Positions 27,904-36,663 of a stretch of 64,000 nt of DNA are shown here, in pieces; the stretch's first letter is position 1; each line of letters starts with the position of its first letter. A program made the position numbers and the translations under genes. Source of the stretch: an uncultured Pseudomonadales bacterium (GTDB lineage: Bacteria > Pseudomonadota > Gammaproteobacteria > Pseudomonadales > Azotimanducaceae). The stretch is taken from NCBI GenBank assembly GCA_958295875.1, contig OY282379.1, positions 1,116,001 through 1,180,000 of the forward strand, written 5' to 3'. The notes below the pieces were generated by a model. It worked only from the letters and a program-made list of their open reading frames with translations. It ran no database searches and was not told the origin of the DNA.

Positions 27904-28811
27904 GCGCACTTCTCCACCACCTGCAGCATGGCGCTGCGGGCGCGCGGATTGCGGCCCACTTCCACATCCGTCGGGCGGGCGCCACGCACCACGAGCCGCG
28001 CTCGCCGCGGCGGCTCGCCACGCACCGGCGCCCGGCGCGCCACCGCGGCGCCTTCCCGCCACGCCCGGAAGCGGCGCCGCACGATGCGATGTTCAAGGCT
28101 GTGGAAGGTGATGACGGCGAGGCGGCCGCCGATGCCGAGGGCCGTGAACGCGGCGTCCAACCCCGCGTCCAATTCGCCGAGTTCATCGTTCACGACGATG
28201 CGCACGGCTTGGAACACCCGCGTGGCCACATGGCGGTGGGCGTCGCGATTCTGCGTTGACGCCGAGGCGACCGCGGCCGCCAAGTCTGCCGTGCTTTCGA
28301 GCGGCCGCCGCGCCACGACGGCGCGGGCGATGCGGGTGGCGTCTCGTTCGCCGCCAAGTTGGCGGAACGCGCGCGCCAGTTCGGGAGCATCTGCCTCGTT
28401 GAGCCATTGCGCCGCCGTCATCCCCGTGTCGCGATCCATGCGCATGTCGAGCGGCCCGTCGCGCATGAAACTGAAGCCGCGGTCGGCATCTTCCAACTGC
28501 GGCGAGGACACGCCGACATCCATGAGCGCGCCGGCGAGCGGCGCCAAGCCGCGTCGTTCCACCACCTCTGCAAGGCGGGAAAGGCAAGCCTGCTCCGCCT
28601 CTAGGCGCGGCTCGGCGCGCGCCAAGCCCACGGCGTCCGCGATGGCTTGCGCGTCGCGGTCCAGCGCCAGGAGCCGCGCTTTCGCGCCCAGTCGCGCCAA
28701 CAACGCGCGCCCGTGTCCGCCGCGGCCCCACGTCGCATCGACGTAGTTGCCGCCACGCGCCGTCACGATGGCGACCAACGTCTCCTCGAGCAGCACAGGC
28801 GCGTGGCGCAT
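27900..28811 (-). CDS. rsmH: 16S rRNA m4C1402 methyltransferase RsmH (MraW)
   Basis: Methylates N4 of C1402 in the 16S rRNA decoding centre (303 aa). SAM-binding and family motifs: HAPVLLEETL, YVDATWGRGGHGRALL, DRDAQAIADA, MDVGVSSPQLEDADRGFSF, DMRMDRDTG, TRVFQAVRIVVNDEL and VITFHSLEHRIV. The partner enzyme RsmI, which methylates the same nucleotide at 2'-O, is encoded nearby (29932-30789). The ATG at 28811 is eight bases downstream of the mraZ stop codon. Confidence 0.97.
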   Translation of the reverse strand: MRHAPVLLEETLVAIVTARGGNYVDATWGRGGHGRALLARLGAKARLLALDRDAQAIADAVGLARAEPRLEAEQACLSRLAEVVERRGLAPLAGALMDVGVSSPQLEDADRGFSFMRDGPLDMRMDRDTGMTAAQWLNEADAPELARAFRQLGGERDATRIARAVVARRPLESTADLAAAVASASTQNRDAHRHVATRVFQAVRIVVNDELGELDAGLDAAFTALGIGGRLAVITFHSLEHRIVRRRFRAWREGAAVARRAPVRGEPPRRARLVVRGARPTDVEVGRNPRARSAMLQVVEKCA

Positions 28812-28819
28812 CCAACCCC

Positions 28820-29275
28820 CTAGTAAGAGATCTCGAACCCCAAGGCGGTGGTCTCCGAGGCGAGGTCTTGCCCCTGCCACTCGCCGCGGTCGTCTTGGAA
28901 CTCCGCCTCGCTCCACACCTCGATCTTGTTGTCGTCGCCGAGGAGGACCAGCTTTTTCTTCAGCCCCGCGTGTTCGCGGAGCATCGCTGGCAGGAGCAGC
29001 CGGCCGTTGGCATCGAGCTGCCCATCCGTGGCGTGGCCGATGAGCGCGCGGCGCAGGCGGCGCATCGCGGCCGGGAGGTTGGAGACTGTCGCGAGCTGCG
29101 CCTGCACCGTGTCCCACTCCGGCAGCGGGTACACCAAGAGGCAGGGGTCGCCGCCCGGATGTATTGTGGTGACGACGCGGCCGTCAGCGCGGCTTTGCAG
29201 GGTTTGACGGCAGCTTGTCGGCAAGGCCATGCGGCCTTTCGCATCCAAGCTGACGCTGTTGATGCCGCGGAACAT
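28820..29275 (-). CDS. mraZ: Transcriptional regulator MraZ
   Basis: First gene of the dcw operon; an AbrB-fold protein that represses its own promoter (151 aa). Two tandem MraZ/SpoVT-AbrB half domains are visible: FRGINSVSLDAKGRMALPTSCR and, in the second half, DGQLDANGRLLLPAML followed by LVLLGDDNKIEVW. TGGG-type boxes and a sigma70 promoter lie just upstream, consistent with autoregulation. Confidence 0.97.
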   Translation of the reverse strand: MFRGINSVSLDAKGRMALPTSCRQTLQSRADGRVVTTIHPGGDPCLLVYPLPEWDTVQAQLATVSNLPAAMRRLRRALIGHATDGQLDANGRLLLPAMLREHAGLKKKLVLLGDDNKIEVWSEAEFQDDRGEWQGQDLASETTALGFEISY

Positions 29276-29318
29276 GGCGCAGAAGGGGCCGTGAAGGAAG
29301 GCGCGATTGAGCTATCTC

Positions 29319-29354
29319 GCCCACTTTCCTGCCCGACTTACCCACAATTGCCCA
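29319..29354 (-). promoter_or_regulatory. MraZ-box array upstream of mraZ
   Basis: Reading toward mraZ, the elements TGGGC (29350-29354), TGGGT (29340-29344), CGGGC (29331-29335) and TGGGC (29319-29323) recur at intervals of 10, 9 and 12 bases. MraZ of E. coli and other bacteria binds TGGGN repeats spaced by five bases. The first two copies match that 10-base period exactly; the other two are looser. Confidence 0.75.
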
Positions 29355-29365
29355 CCGGACGAGCA

Positions 29366-29393
29366 ACTATAGAGCCTGAAAAAGGGATGTCAA
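29366..29393 (-). promoter_or_regulatory. Sigma70 promoter of the dcw cluster (Pmra)
   Basis: TTGACA (29388-29393) and TATAGT (29366-29371) are separated by 16 bases on the minus strand. The -10 lies 12 bases upstream of the first MraZ box, so bound MraZ would overlap the start region. It is the only strong consensus promoter I found upstream of the cluster. Confidence 0.8.
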
Positions 29394-29560
29394 CGGCTTT
29401 TTCGCCGGCCTTTTGCAGGCAGCGGGCTCGCGCATCCGAAGGGCGATGGCGGGTGCTGGGCCCGAAGGCCGCATGTCCGCGGCTTGCCCGCAGGGGAGTG
29501 CGGAGGCCCCCGGCGCCGAGGCTCAAGCCACCGTCGGCGCCGCCAGGGGCCAAGGCGTTG

Positions 29561-29922
29561 AGCGCGAGCCGGCCGATAAGCCGGGTTCTGTCGAGGGCAA
29601 TCATTCATCTTCGACGCCCGTCACCGGACGCCTCTAGCAGCCTACCCGAGCCCAGCGCGGACCACGCTCTAGGGCTCCTATTTGGCCTTGCTCCGGGCGG
29701 GGTTTGCCTAGCCGCCGACGTTGCCGCCGAACGCGGTGCGCTCTTACCGCACCGTTTCACCCTTGCCGCCGGCGCCGCTCGCGCAGCAGCCGGCGGCGGT
29801 CTACTCTCTGTTGCACTTTCCGTGGGCTCGCGCCCCCCAGGCGTTACCTGGCACCCTGTCCTGTGGAGCCCGGACTTTCCTCCACGCCGCGAGGCGCAGC
29901 GATTGCCTAGCCGGCTCGCTTG
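29561..29922 (-). ncRNA. rnpB: RNase P RNA (M1, bacterial type A)
   Basis: Catalytic RNA that matures tRNA 5' ends. The minus strand contains the universal stretches GGAGGAAAGTCCGGGCTCC, GACAGGGTGCCAGGTAACGCC, AGTGCAACAGAGAGTAGACCG, AAGGGTGAAACGGTGCGGTAAG, GCCCGGAGCAAGGCCAAATAG, GGGTAGGCTGCT and CGACAGAACCCGGCTTATCG. The ends pair: GCGAGCCGGC near the 5' end and GCCGGCTCGC at 29564-29573 form helix P1, which sets the limits to within a few bases. It lies between rsmI and mraZ, as in Pseudomonas. Confidence 0.97.
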
Positions 29923-29931
29923 GCCACCATA

Positions 29932-30789
29932 TCACGTCGCCTTCTTGCCGGGCCGATCACCGCGCCGAGCGTCTGGCCGGTGGAGCGTCGCCTGCTGATA
30001 GAGCGCGGCCCTGGGGGCGCCGGTGAGTTTGCCGGCAAGCCGCGCCGCTTGCGCCGGCGGCAACTCTTCCAGCAAGGCTTCCAACACACCCTCAGCGTCC
30101 GCAAGCGGTGGCGCCGCGGCGCCGGCCAGGATGCAGACATACTCGCCTCGCGGCGCGCCAAGCTCGGCAGCGACATCCGCCACCGATCCATGCAGGATCG
30201 TCTCAAACACCTTGGTGAGTTCACGCGCCACGGTGATCGGGCGCTCGGCGGCACCAAGGTCCACCAAGTCTGCGAAGGTCGCTTCAATGCGGTGCGGCGC
30301 CTCAAAGAAGACAACCGCTTCCGGGCGCCGCAAGACGCGCTCCAAGGCGGCGCGGCGGGCCGTTCGACGTGCCGGCAAGAAGCCCTCGAAGACAAACCTG
30401 CCGCCGGCCACCGGCGAAGCCGACAACGCGGCCGTCAACGCGCTCGGCCCTGGGATGGGGACGACTCGAACGCCCTCCTGCGCGGCTTGGCGCACCAGCT
30501 CAAAGCCCGGGTCCGACACCAGCGGCGTTCCCGCATCAGACACCAAGGCCACATCCCGCCCAGCCGCCAGCCGCCGCAACGCCAAGCGGCTCGCCGCGGC
30601 CTCGTTGCGCTCATGCAGGGGAATGAGTTCGCTGGGTTCGGCGCCGATGTGGCGCAAGAGAATCCGGCAGCGTCTGGTATCTTCGCAGGTCAGCGTAGGC
30701 GTGGCTTTGAGGATGCGCACGGCACGCGCCGTGATGTCCTCCAAGTTGCCGATCGGTGTAGCGACAACGTACAAGCACCCAGTGTCCAA
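29932..30789 (-). CDS. rsmI: 16S rRNA 2'-O-ribose C1402 methyltransferase RsmI
   Basis: Tetrapyrrole-methylase-fold enzyme that 2'-O-methylates C1402 (285 aa). Motifs: LYVVATPIGNLEDIT, CEDTRRCRILLRHIG, LVSDAGTPLVSDPGFELV, PIPGPSALTAALSAS, FEGFLPAR and FFEAPHRI. I chose the TTG at 30789 because the conserved region begins at once and AGGGG lies upstream; an ATG at 30846 would add 19 residues. It is divergent from lpoA with overlapping 5' ends and ends ten bases before rnpB. Confidence 0.93.
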   Translation of the reverse strand: MDTGCLYVVATPIGNLEDITARAVRILKATPTLTCEDTRRCRILLRHIGAEPSELIPLHERNEAAASRLALRRLAAGRDVALVSDAGTPLVSDPGFELVRQAAQEGVRVVPIPGPSALTAALSASPVAGGRFVFEGFLPARRTARRAALERVLRRPEAVVFFEAPHRIEATFADLVDLGAAERPITVARELTKVFETILHGSVADVAAELGAPRGEYVCILAGAAAPPLADAEGVLEALLEELPPAQAARLAGKLTGAPRAALYQQATLHRPDARRGDRPGKKAT

Positions 30790-32569
30790 AGTGGCTTCCC
30801 CTGTTTGCCTGAAGGCCGTGGCGAGTTGCCTCGGCGCTTGCCTCATTGTCGCAATCTCTGGATGCCAAGCCCAAGGCCGCGCAGGTGAAGCGCCGCAACC
30901 TGCCGTGGCCGAGCCGGCGCCAACGGCGCCGGCGCCGAGCCCCGACCGCGCCGAGTTGAACGCCGCGGACGCGCTCCTCCAAGCCGGCGACGCCAACGCG
31001 GCCAGCGGCATCGCGGCGCGGCTCGCAGCCAAGGCCGCGGCCGGCGGCTTCGCGGCGGCGCTGCGTTTCGACCTGCGCATGTTGCAAGCGCGCATCGCCG
31101 CGGCCAAGGGCGATGTGGACGGCGCTCGCCAACTGCTGCGCCAGGCGCGGCCCATCAACGCCGCGCAACGCGCCAACCGCATCCGCTTCACCGCCCACTT
31201 GGATGCCGAAGCCGGGCTGCCGGCGCAAGCCGCGGCCCGGCTCGCCAGCCTCGATGCCGAGGCCGTTGACGATCCGGCGTCCGTGGTGGCCACCCTCTGG
31301 GCCTATGCGCTGCGCGCGCCGGCAGCCGCGATGGCCACCCAGCACAGCGCCCCGGGCGGTGCCGCCGCCGCTTGGCAAGCGCTGCTGATGGCGTACAACG
31401 ATGCGCTCACGCCGCGCCAGCAGCGCAACGTCTGGGAACAATGGCGCGCGGCGCATCCGAACCACATTGCCGCGCGCGCCGAACCGCCTCTGCCAAGCGC
31501 CGCCGCCATGCCGGGCCGCATCGCGCTGCTGCTGCCCCTCTCCGGGCCGCTCGAAGCGGCGGCGCGGGCCGTGCGGGATGGCTTCCTCGCTGCCTATCTG
31601 GCTTCGGCGCCGCCGCCGTGGCAGACCGTGCGCATCTACAACACAGCCTCTGCCTCCGTGGAGGCGCTGTACGCACAAGCCCTCGCCGACGATGCGGCGC
31701 TCGTGGTCGGGCCGCTGGCGAAGGAGGCGACGCGCCGCATGTGGGCATTGCCAACGGGCTTGCCCGTGTTGGCGCTCAACACCGTCCCCGCCAGCGCCGG
31801 CAACGCCGACCCGCCGCCGTCGGCGCAGTCCGCGCATCGCATCCAGTTCGCCTTGGCCGCGGAGGACGATGGCCGCGCCATCGGGCGGCGCTTGAGCGCC
31901 GACGGCGCGCGCCGCGTGGCGCTCTTCCGCGGCGGCGCTTGGTCTGAACGCGCCGCGACGGCGCTGCGCGCGGGCTTGGGGCCCGAGACGCAGGTGGTCG
32001 CCGCCGGCGTGTTGCAGGACATCAAGGATGTGACGACCAACGTGGCTCAGACGCTCGGCGTCGCGGCAAGCAACGAACGCCACCGCGCCATCGCGCGGCA
32101 CTTCGGGCCCGACGTGGAGTTCACCGCCCGCCGCCGCCAAGACGTGGACGCGGTGGCGGCCCTCGTCGAGGCAGACTACTTGCCGTCGCTGCGCCGGGCA
32201 CTCGCCTTCCACTTCGCCGCGGACATGCCCGTTTACGCTTCCGCGCAAGCGCTGCGCACCGCCGGGGGCGGGCGCGAGCTGGATGGCGCCCGGGTCTGCG
32301 GAATGCCTTGGCAGCTCCAGGCACCGCGCGCCAAGGCCATGTTGCAAGGCGCGTTCGACCACGTGAGCGGCGCGATGGAGCCACTGTTCGCCTTCGGCGT
32401 GGATGCGTTTCGCATCGCCAACCGGCTGGAAGACTTCCACGCCGGCGCCAAGATTCCCGGCGGCGCCGGCGTGCTCTCGCTGGGCGAAGATGGGGTGGTG
32501 CGCCGCGAACTCGCTTGCGCGGCGGTGCGCGGCGGCCGTCTCGAGCCGTTGGCGGCTACGGCGCAGTAA
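30782..32569 (+). CDS. lpoA: Outer-membrane lipoprotein LpoA, activator of PBP1A
   Basis: Periplasm-facing lipoprotein that stimulates penicillin-binding protein 1A (about 595 aa; E. coli LpoA is longer). Signal peptide with lipobox IVAISGC, an Ala-rich helical N-terminal region of TPR-like repeats, then a periplasmic-binding-protein-like C-terminal domain beginning PGRIALLLPLSGPLEAAARAVRDGFLAAY, with LVVGPLAKEATRRM and MLQGAFDHVSGAMEPLFAFG. The start is uncertain (GTG 30782, 30791 or 30818); 30782 gives the best signal-peptide n-region. First of three overlapping genes lpoA-yraN-dolP. Confidence 0.88.
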   Translation: MSKVASPVCLKAVASCLGACLIVAISGCQAQGRAGEAPQPAVAEPAPTAPAPSPDRAELNAADALLQAGDANAASGIAARLAAKAAAGGFAAALRFDLRMLQARIAAAKGDVDGARQLLRQARPINAAQRANRIRFTAHLDAEAGLPAQAAARLASLDAEAVDDPASVVATLWAYALRAPAAAMATQHSAPGGAAAAWQALLMAYNDALTPRQQRNVWEQWRAAHPNHIAARAEPPLPSAAAMPGRIALLLPLSGPLEAAARAVRDGFLAAYLASAPPPWQTVRIYNTASASVEALYAQALADDAALVVGPLAKEATRRMWALPTGLPVLALNTVPASAGNADPPPSAQSAHRIQFALAAEDDGRAIGRRLSADGARRVALFRGGAWSERAATALRAGLGPETQVVAAGVLQDIKDVTTNVAQTLGVAASNERHRAIARHFGPDVEFTARRRQDVDAVAALVEADYLPSLRRALAFHFAADMPVYASAQALRTAGGGRELDGARVCGMPWQLQAPRAKAMLQGAFDHVSGAMEPLFAFGVDAFRIANRLEDFHAGAKIPGGAGVLSLGEDGVVRRELACAAVRGGRLEPLAATAQ

Positions 32570-32982
32570 TGCGCGCCGCCCTCACGTTCCCGGCGGCGCG
32601 GCGGCGGTGGCGCAGCGCCAACCGTGGCCGCCGCGGCCGGCGCGCCGAACGTCGCGCCGCACGCTATCTGCGCCGCCGCGGGCTCACGTTGGTGACGCGC
32701 AACTACGCCACGCGCGCCGGCGAGATCGATCTGGTGATGCGCGACGGCGCCACCTTGGTGTTCGTCGAGGTGCGGCTGCGCGGGCCCACCGCATGGTTGG
32801 ACGGCGTCGAATCGGTGGATTGGGCCAAGCGCCGCCGCCTGGCGCGCGCCGCGCGGGGCTTTCTCGCCGCCTATCCGAGATACGCGCAAGACTCAGCGCG
32901 GTTTGACGTCGTGGCGATGTCGAGCACACACTTGGGGGCGCAAATTGAATGGGTGCGCGATGCCTTCACTGCCACGTCCTAA
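32569..32982 (+). CDS. yraN: YraN-family (UPF0102) endonuclease-like protein
   Basis: Small nuclease-fold protein of unclear role (137 aa). The family core is intact: LTLVTRNYATRAGEIDLVMRDGATLVFVEVRLR, with the E..D..E-x-K-like arrangement in which the last basic residue is Arg. The N-terminus is unusually Arg-rich (RRRWRSANRGRRGRRAERR). Its ATG shares one base with the lpoA stop (TAATG). Confidence 0.92.
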   Translation: MRAALTFPAARRRWRSANRGRRGRRAERRAARYLRRRGLTLVTRNYATRAGEIDLVMRDGATLVFVEVRLRGPTAWLDGVESVDWAKRRRLARAARGFLAAYPRYAQDSARFDVVAMSSTHLGAQIEWVRDAFTATS

Positions 32983-33571
32983 CCGAGCCAGCCGCCTTCG
33001 ATCCATCGGCGGCGCGTTGCTGCTGGCCGCCCTGTGCGCCGGCTGCGCCACCGTCACCGGCACCGACCCAGGCGCCCGCAGCTTGGGCGCCATCATGGAC
33101 GACCGCGGCATTGAATCCGTCGCCAAGGACGAAATCCAGAATGCCGGGGAAGTGTTGGCGGCCAGCAACATCGGCGTCCACAGCTTCAACGGCGTTGTGC
33201 TGTTGACCGGGCAGCTAGCGACGGACGCGCTGAAGCGCCAAGCGCAGCAAGCAGTGGAAAGGGTGCGCAAGGTGCGCCGGGTACACAACGAAATCGTCGT
33301 CGGCCCGCCGGACACCATCGTCTCGCGCACCAACGACCGCTTGTTGTCCACCAAGGTGCGCGCGGCCTTGGTGGGGGATGAAACGGTGAATGCAGACCGC
33401 GTGAGCATCGTCACGCGCAACGGCGTCGTCTTTCTGATGGGGCTGGTGCCCGCCGAGCAGTCCAACGCGGCCGCCGAGGTGGCCCGCAAAGTGCTTGGCG
33501 TGCAGCGCGTGGTGAAGGTGTTCGAGCACATCGCGCCGCCGGCGCAGGAGGAAGAGGACGAGGCGAGGTAG
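32960..33571 (+). CDS. dolP: BON-domain lipoprotein DolP (YraP)
   Basis: Outer-membrane lipoprotein with two BON domains, important for envelope integrity (203 aa). Signal peptide and lipobox LLAALCAGC, then BON1 (DEIQNAGEVLAASNIGVHSFNGVVLLTGQ) and BON2 (KVRAALVGDETVNADRVSIVTRNGVVFLMG). It overlaps yraN by 23 bases. In E. coli the order is lpoA-yraN-diaA-dolP; diaA is not here. It is convergent with sspB. Confidence 0.93.
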   Translation: MPSLPRPNRASRLRSIGGALLLAALCAGCATVTGTDPGARSLGAIMDDRGIESVAKDEIQNAGEVLAASNIGVHSFNGVVLLTGQLATDALKRQAQQAVERVRKVRRVHNEIVVGPPDTIVSRTNDRLLSTKVRAALVGDETVNADRVSIVTRNGVVFLMGLVPAEQSNAAAEVARKVLGVQRVVKVFEHIAPPAQEEEDEAR

Positions 33572-33593
33572 CGCCGCTGCCGGGGTGCCGCGA

Positions 33594-33980
33594 TTACTCC
33601 ACTAACTTGAGGGCCGGCGCACCACGCCGCTCGGGCTGCGTCTCGTCCTTGGGCGCTTGCGCCTTGGTTGGCGGCTCAACCTCGAACGCCATGCCTTCCC
33701 CGTTCTCTTTGGCATAGACGGCCGCCACCGCCCGCAACGGCGCCACGACATGAAACGGCTCGCCACTGAAGCGCGAATCGAACTCCACCACGGTGTCATC
33801 GAGTTGGAAGTTGCGCGTCGCCGCGGCAGAGACGTTCAACACGATGCGCCCGTCCTGCGCATGGCCCTTGGGCACCGCCACGCCATCGGCGTCCGCCGCC
33901 ACCAACAGATAAGGCGTGCAGTCGTTATCGCTGATCCACTCCAAGAGCGCGCGGATCAAGTACGGACGCGAGGAAGTCAC
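33594..33980 (-). CDS. sspB: ClpXP adaptor SspB (stringent starvation protein B)
   Basis: Adaptor that delivers ssrA-tagged proteins to ClpXP (128 aa). It shows RPYLIRALLEWISDNDCTPYLLV, IVLNVSAAATRNFQLDD and FDSRFSGEPFHVVAPLRAVAAVYAKENG, the substrate-binding domain pattern. A charged linker leads to the C-terminal ClpX-binding tail, GAPALKLVE, similar to the known LRVVK-type tail. The GTG start overlaps the sspA stop (GTGA). Confidence 0.95.
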   Translation of the reverse strand: MTSSRPYLIRALLEWISDNDCTPYLLVAADADGVAVPKGHAQDGRIVLNVSAAATRNFQLDDTVVEFDSRFSGEPFHVVAPLRAVAAVYAKENGEGMAFEVEPPTKAQAPKDETQPERRGAPALKLVE

Positions 33981-34579
33981 TCGCGCATTTCCACTTCCGC
34001 CTCCGTGAGGCTGGCGCGGAACGAGAGCCGCTCGAAGACGCGCTTCATGTACCGCCGGATCGGCCGCACTTGACGATCCGGCAGGGTGATTTTCATGGCC
34101 TTGAGGCGCCAGAGAATCGGCGCCACATAGCAATCCACCAAGCTGAACTCGTCGCTTAAGAAAAACTTGTTCTGGCTGAACACCTGCGCGGAGCCGATCA
34201 AGTTCTCGCGCAGCTCCTTGCGCGCCCGGGTGGCCGCGTCGGAGCGCTCGCCGGACATGAGCAGATCGACATGGCCGCTCCACTCCTTGTCGATGCGATG
34301 CATCATCTGCCGCGCTTGGGCACGTTCCACCGGATACACGGTCAGCAGCGGCGGGTGTGGGAAGCGCTCGTCCAAGTACTCCATGATGACCGCGCTCTCG
34401 TAGAGCACAATCTCGCGGTCGAACAATGTCGGCAACGTGTTGTAGGGGTTCAGTTCGCCCAAGTCGATGGGCTTGTGCTTGGAATCGACCTCCACCCGCT
34501 CGATGTTGACGCCCTTCTCGGCGACCACCATGCGCACGCGATGGCTGTACTGATCCGTCACGTCCGAGAACAAGGTCAT
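33977..34579 (-). CDS. sspA: Stringent starvation protein A
   Basis: Glutathione S-transferase-fold protein that binds RNA polymerase and affects stress gene transcription (200 aa). Begins MTLFSDVTDQYSHRVRMVVAEKGV, with NPYNTLPTLFDREIVLYESAVIMEYLDERFPHPPL, the conserved SspA block. It is preceded by petC and coupled to sspB; petABC-sspAB is a known gammaproteobacterial order. GTG 34594 is an alternative start. Confidence 0.96.
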   Translation of the reverse strand: MTLFSDVTDQYSHRVRMVVAEKGVNIERVEVDSKHKPIDLGELNPYNTLPTLFDREIVLYESAVIMEYLDERFPHPPLLTVYPVERAQARQMMHRIDKEWSGHVDLLMSGERSDAATRARKELRENLIGSAQVFSQNKFFLSDEFSLVDCYVAPILWRLKAMKITLPDRQVRPIRRYMKRVFERLSFRASLTEAEVEMRE

Positions 34580-34623
34580 GGACGCGCGCCCCACTAGGAC
34601 GCTGATTGGAACGTCGGTTGTGA

Positions 34624-35400
34624 TCAGCGGATGCCCTTCCAGTATTCGCGGTTAAGCAAAAAGGCGAACACGAAGAGCACCGCCAAGAACGCGAGGACAT
34701 ACGCCCCGATGCGCTCCCGTTCGAGCCGCGTTGGCTCGCCGACGTAGTAAAGGAAATTCACAAGGTCATAGACCGCTGCGTTGAACTCCTTCTCGTCGTA
34801 GATGCCCGTGCCGGCCTCCACCTCAAGCAGGCACTGCGGCGCACGGGGAGCGCCGATCAGTGCTTCGCCATGCACGATGTCCAAGGGTTCATAGCCCTTG
34901 CACACCTCCCGCTGCGTGCCCTGCAGTTCCATCATCACATGGGGCATGCCGACGTTGTCGAATACCTTGTTGTTCACGCCGAAGGGCCGCGTCGGATCGA
35001 TGTAGAAGGTTTTGAGATAGGTGTAGAGCCAATCCACGCCGCGCACCCGTGCCACCATCGTCAGGTCTGGCGGGGCAGCGCCGAACCACCCCTTGGCTTC
35101 CTCCTCCGGCATCGCAGTGGTCATCAGGCTGCCGATTTTCTGCCCGGTGAAGACGACGTTCTCCATGACGATGTCATGGGGCGCCCCCAAGTCGTCCGCG
35201 GTGCGCTCATAGCGCTGGAACTTCAGCGAGTGGCAGCCCAAGCAGTAGTTGGCGTAGAGCTTGAGGCCATTCTGCAGCGAAGGCTTGTCGGTGAGGTTCG
35301 GCGTCATCGCCTCAAGCGTCCAAGACGATTCGGCTGCAAGGGCCGGCATCCCCAGCGCCACCGCCAACGCCACCCAGACGGCGCCGAGCAAGCGCGTCAT
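34624..35400 (-). CDS. petC: Cytochrome c1 of the bc1 complex
   Basis: Haem-c subunit of ubiquinol-cytochrome c reductase (258 aa). Signal peptide ending ALAA, haem site NYCLGCHS, the Met-ligand region VFDNVGMPHVMMELQG, and a C-terminal anchor (IGAYVLAFLAVLFVFAFLLN) followed by REYWKGIR. Overlaps petB as ATGA. Confidence 0.97.
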   Translation of the reverse strand: MTRLLGAVWVALAVALGMPALAAESSWTLEAMTPNLTDKPSLQNGLKLYANYCLGCHSLKFQRYERTADDLGAPHDIVMENVVFTGQKIGSLMTTAMPEEEAKGWFGAAPPDLTMVARVRGVDWLYTYLKTFYIDPTRPFGVNNKVFDNVGMPHVMMELQGTQREVCKGYEPLDIVHGEALIGAPRAPQCLLEVEAGTGIYDEKEFNAAVYDLVNFLYYVGEPTRLERERIGAYVLAFLAVLFVFAFLLNREYWKGIR

Positions 35401-36662
35401 CGCGTCACCCGCTCTGGCTCAGGTTTCACCCTTTCGATGCGCGAATACCACGGCATCAACAGGAAGTAGGCGAAGTAGACGATGGTGAGGAGCTGCGCCG
35501 CCACCGTGGCGCCCGGCGAGGGCGGGATGGTGCCCAAGTAGCCGAGCGCGACGAAGCTCGCCACGAGCAGGCCCAGCATCAGCTTCGACCATGCGCCCTT
35601 GTAGCGAATGGAGCGCACCGGGCTGCGGTCCAACCAAGGCAGGATGGCCGGAATGAGAATCGCGCCGGCCATCACCACCAACCCCCAGAACTTCGCCGAC
35701 AACCCAAACAGCGGGAACGTCGTCGCCCGCAGCATGGCGTAGAAGGGGGTGTAGTACCAAACTGGCGCGATGTGCTCCGGCGTCTTGAGCGGATTCGCCT
35801 CCTCGAAGTTCGGTTTTTCGATGAAGTAGCCGTACATCTCCGGCGCGTAGAAGAGCACCACGCAGAACAGGAACAGGAACACCACCGTGGCCTGCAAATC
35901 ATGCACGGTGTAGTACGGATGGAACGGAATGCCATCCACGGGCACGCCGTCGGCATCCTTCTGCTGCTTGATGTCGATGCCGTCTGGGTTGTTCGAGCCG
36001 ACGTGGTGCAAGGCAACGATGTGCAGGAACACCAAGCCCACCAACGCGAGTGGCACCGCCACCACATGCAGGGCGAAGAAGCGGTTCAAGGTGATCTCGG
36101 ACATGCCGTAATCCCCCCGCACCCACTCCATGAGGTCTGGCCCGACGATGGGGATGGCGCCGGCCAGGGACACGATCACCTGCGCCGCCCAGAACGACAT
36201 GTTGCCCCACGTGAGCACATAGCCGAAGAAGCCCTCTGCCATCAGCGCGAGGTAGATGGCCATGCCGATCAGCCACAGCAGTTCGCGGGGGGCGCGGTAC
36301 GAGCCATACGCCAGCGCCCGGAACATGTGCAGGTACACCACCAAGAAGAACGCCGAGGCGCCGGTGGAGTGCATGTAGCGGATGAGCCAGCCGAACTCCA
36401 CGTCGCGCATGATGTACTCGACCGAGGCGAAGGCGCCGGCGCCGCTCGGCACATACGACATGGTGAGCCAGATGCCGCTCAATAGCTGGATGACCAGCAC
36501 CACCATGGCGAGCACGCCGAAGTAGTACCAGAAGTTGAAGTTCTTCGGCGCGTAGTACTTGGTGGCGTGGTACTCGACGGTTTCCGTGACCGGCAGGCGC
36601 GCGTCGAGCCACGCCATGAAGCGTGTCCAACGGCCGGGGCGCTTCACCGTGGCTTCGGCCAT
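35397..36662 (-). CDS. petB: Cytochrome b of the bc1 complex
   Basis: Quinone-binding, di-haem membrane subunit (421 aa), fused N- and C-terminal halves as in proteobacteria. Haem-b His residues occur in WLIRYMHSTGASAFF and in HVVAVPLALVGLVFLHIVALHHVGS. The Qo-site PEWY motif is not plainly readable; the sequence at that place runs HIAPVWYYTPFYAML, with Val in place of Glu. Separated from petA by a single base. Confidence 0.95.
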   Translation of the reverse strand: MAEATVKRPGRWTRFMAWLDARLPVTETVEYHATKYYAPKNFNFWYYFGVLAMVVLVIQLLSGIWLTMSYVPSGAGAFASVEYIMRDVEFGWLIRYMHSTGASAFFLVVYLHMFRALAYGSYRAPRELLWLIGMAIYLALMAEGFFGYVLTWGNMSFWAAQVIVSLAGAIPIVGPDLMEWVRGDYGMSEITLNRFFALHVVAVPLALVGLVFLHIVALHHVGSNNPDGIDIKQQKDADGVPVDGIPFHPYYTVHDLQATVVFLFLFCVVLFYAPEMYGYFIEKPNFEEANPLKTPEHIAPVWYYTPFYAMLRATTFPLFGLSAKFWGLVVMAGAILIPAILPWLDRSPVRSIRYKGAWSKLMLGLLVASFVALGYLGTIPPSPGATVAAQLLTIVYFAYFLLMPWYSRIERVKPEPERVTR

Positions 36663-36663
36663 G

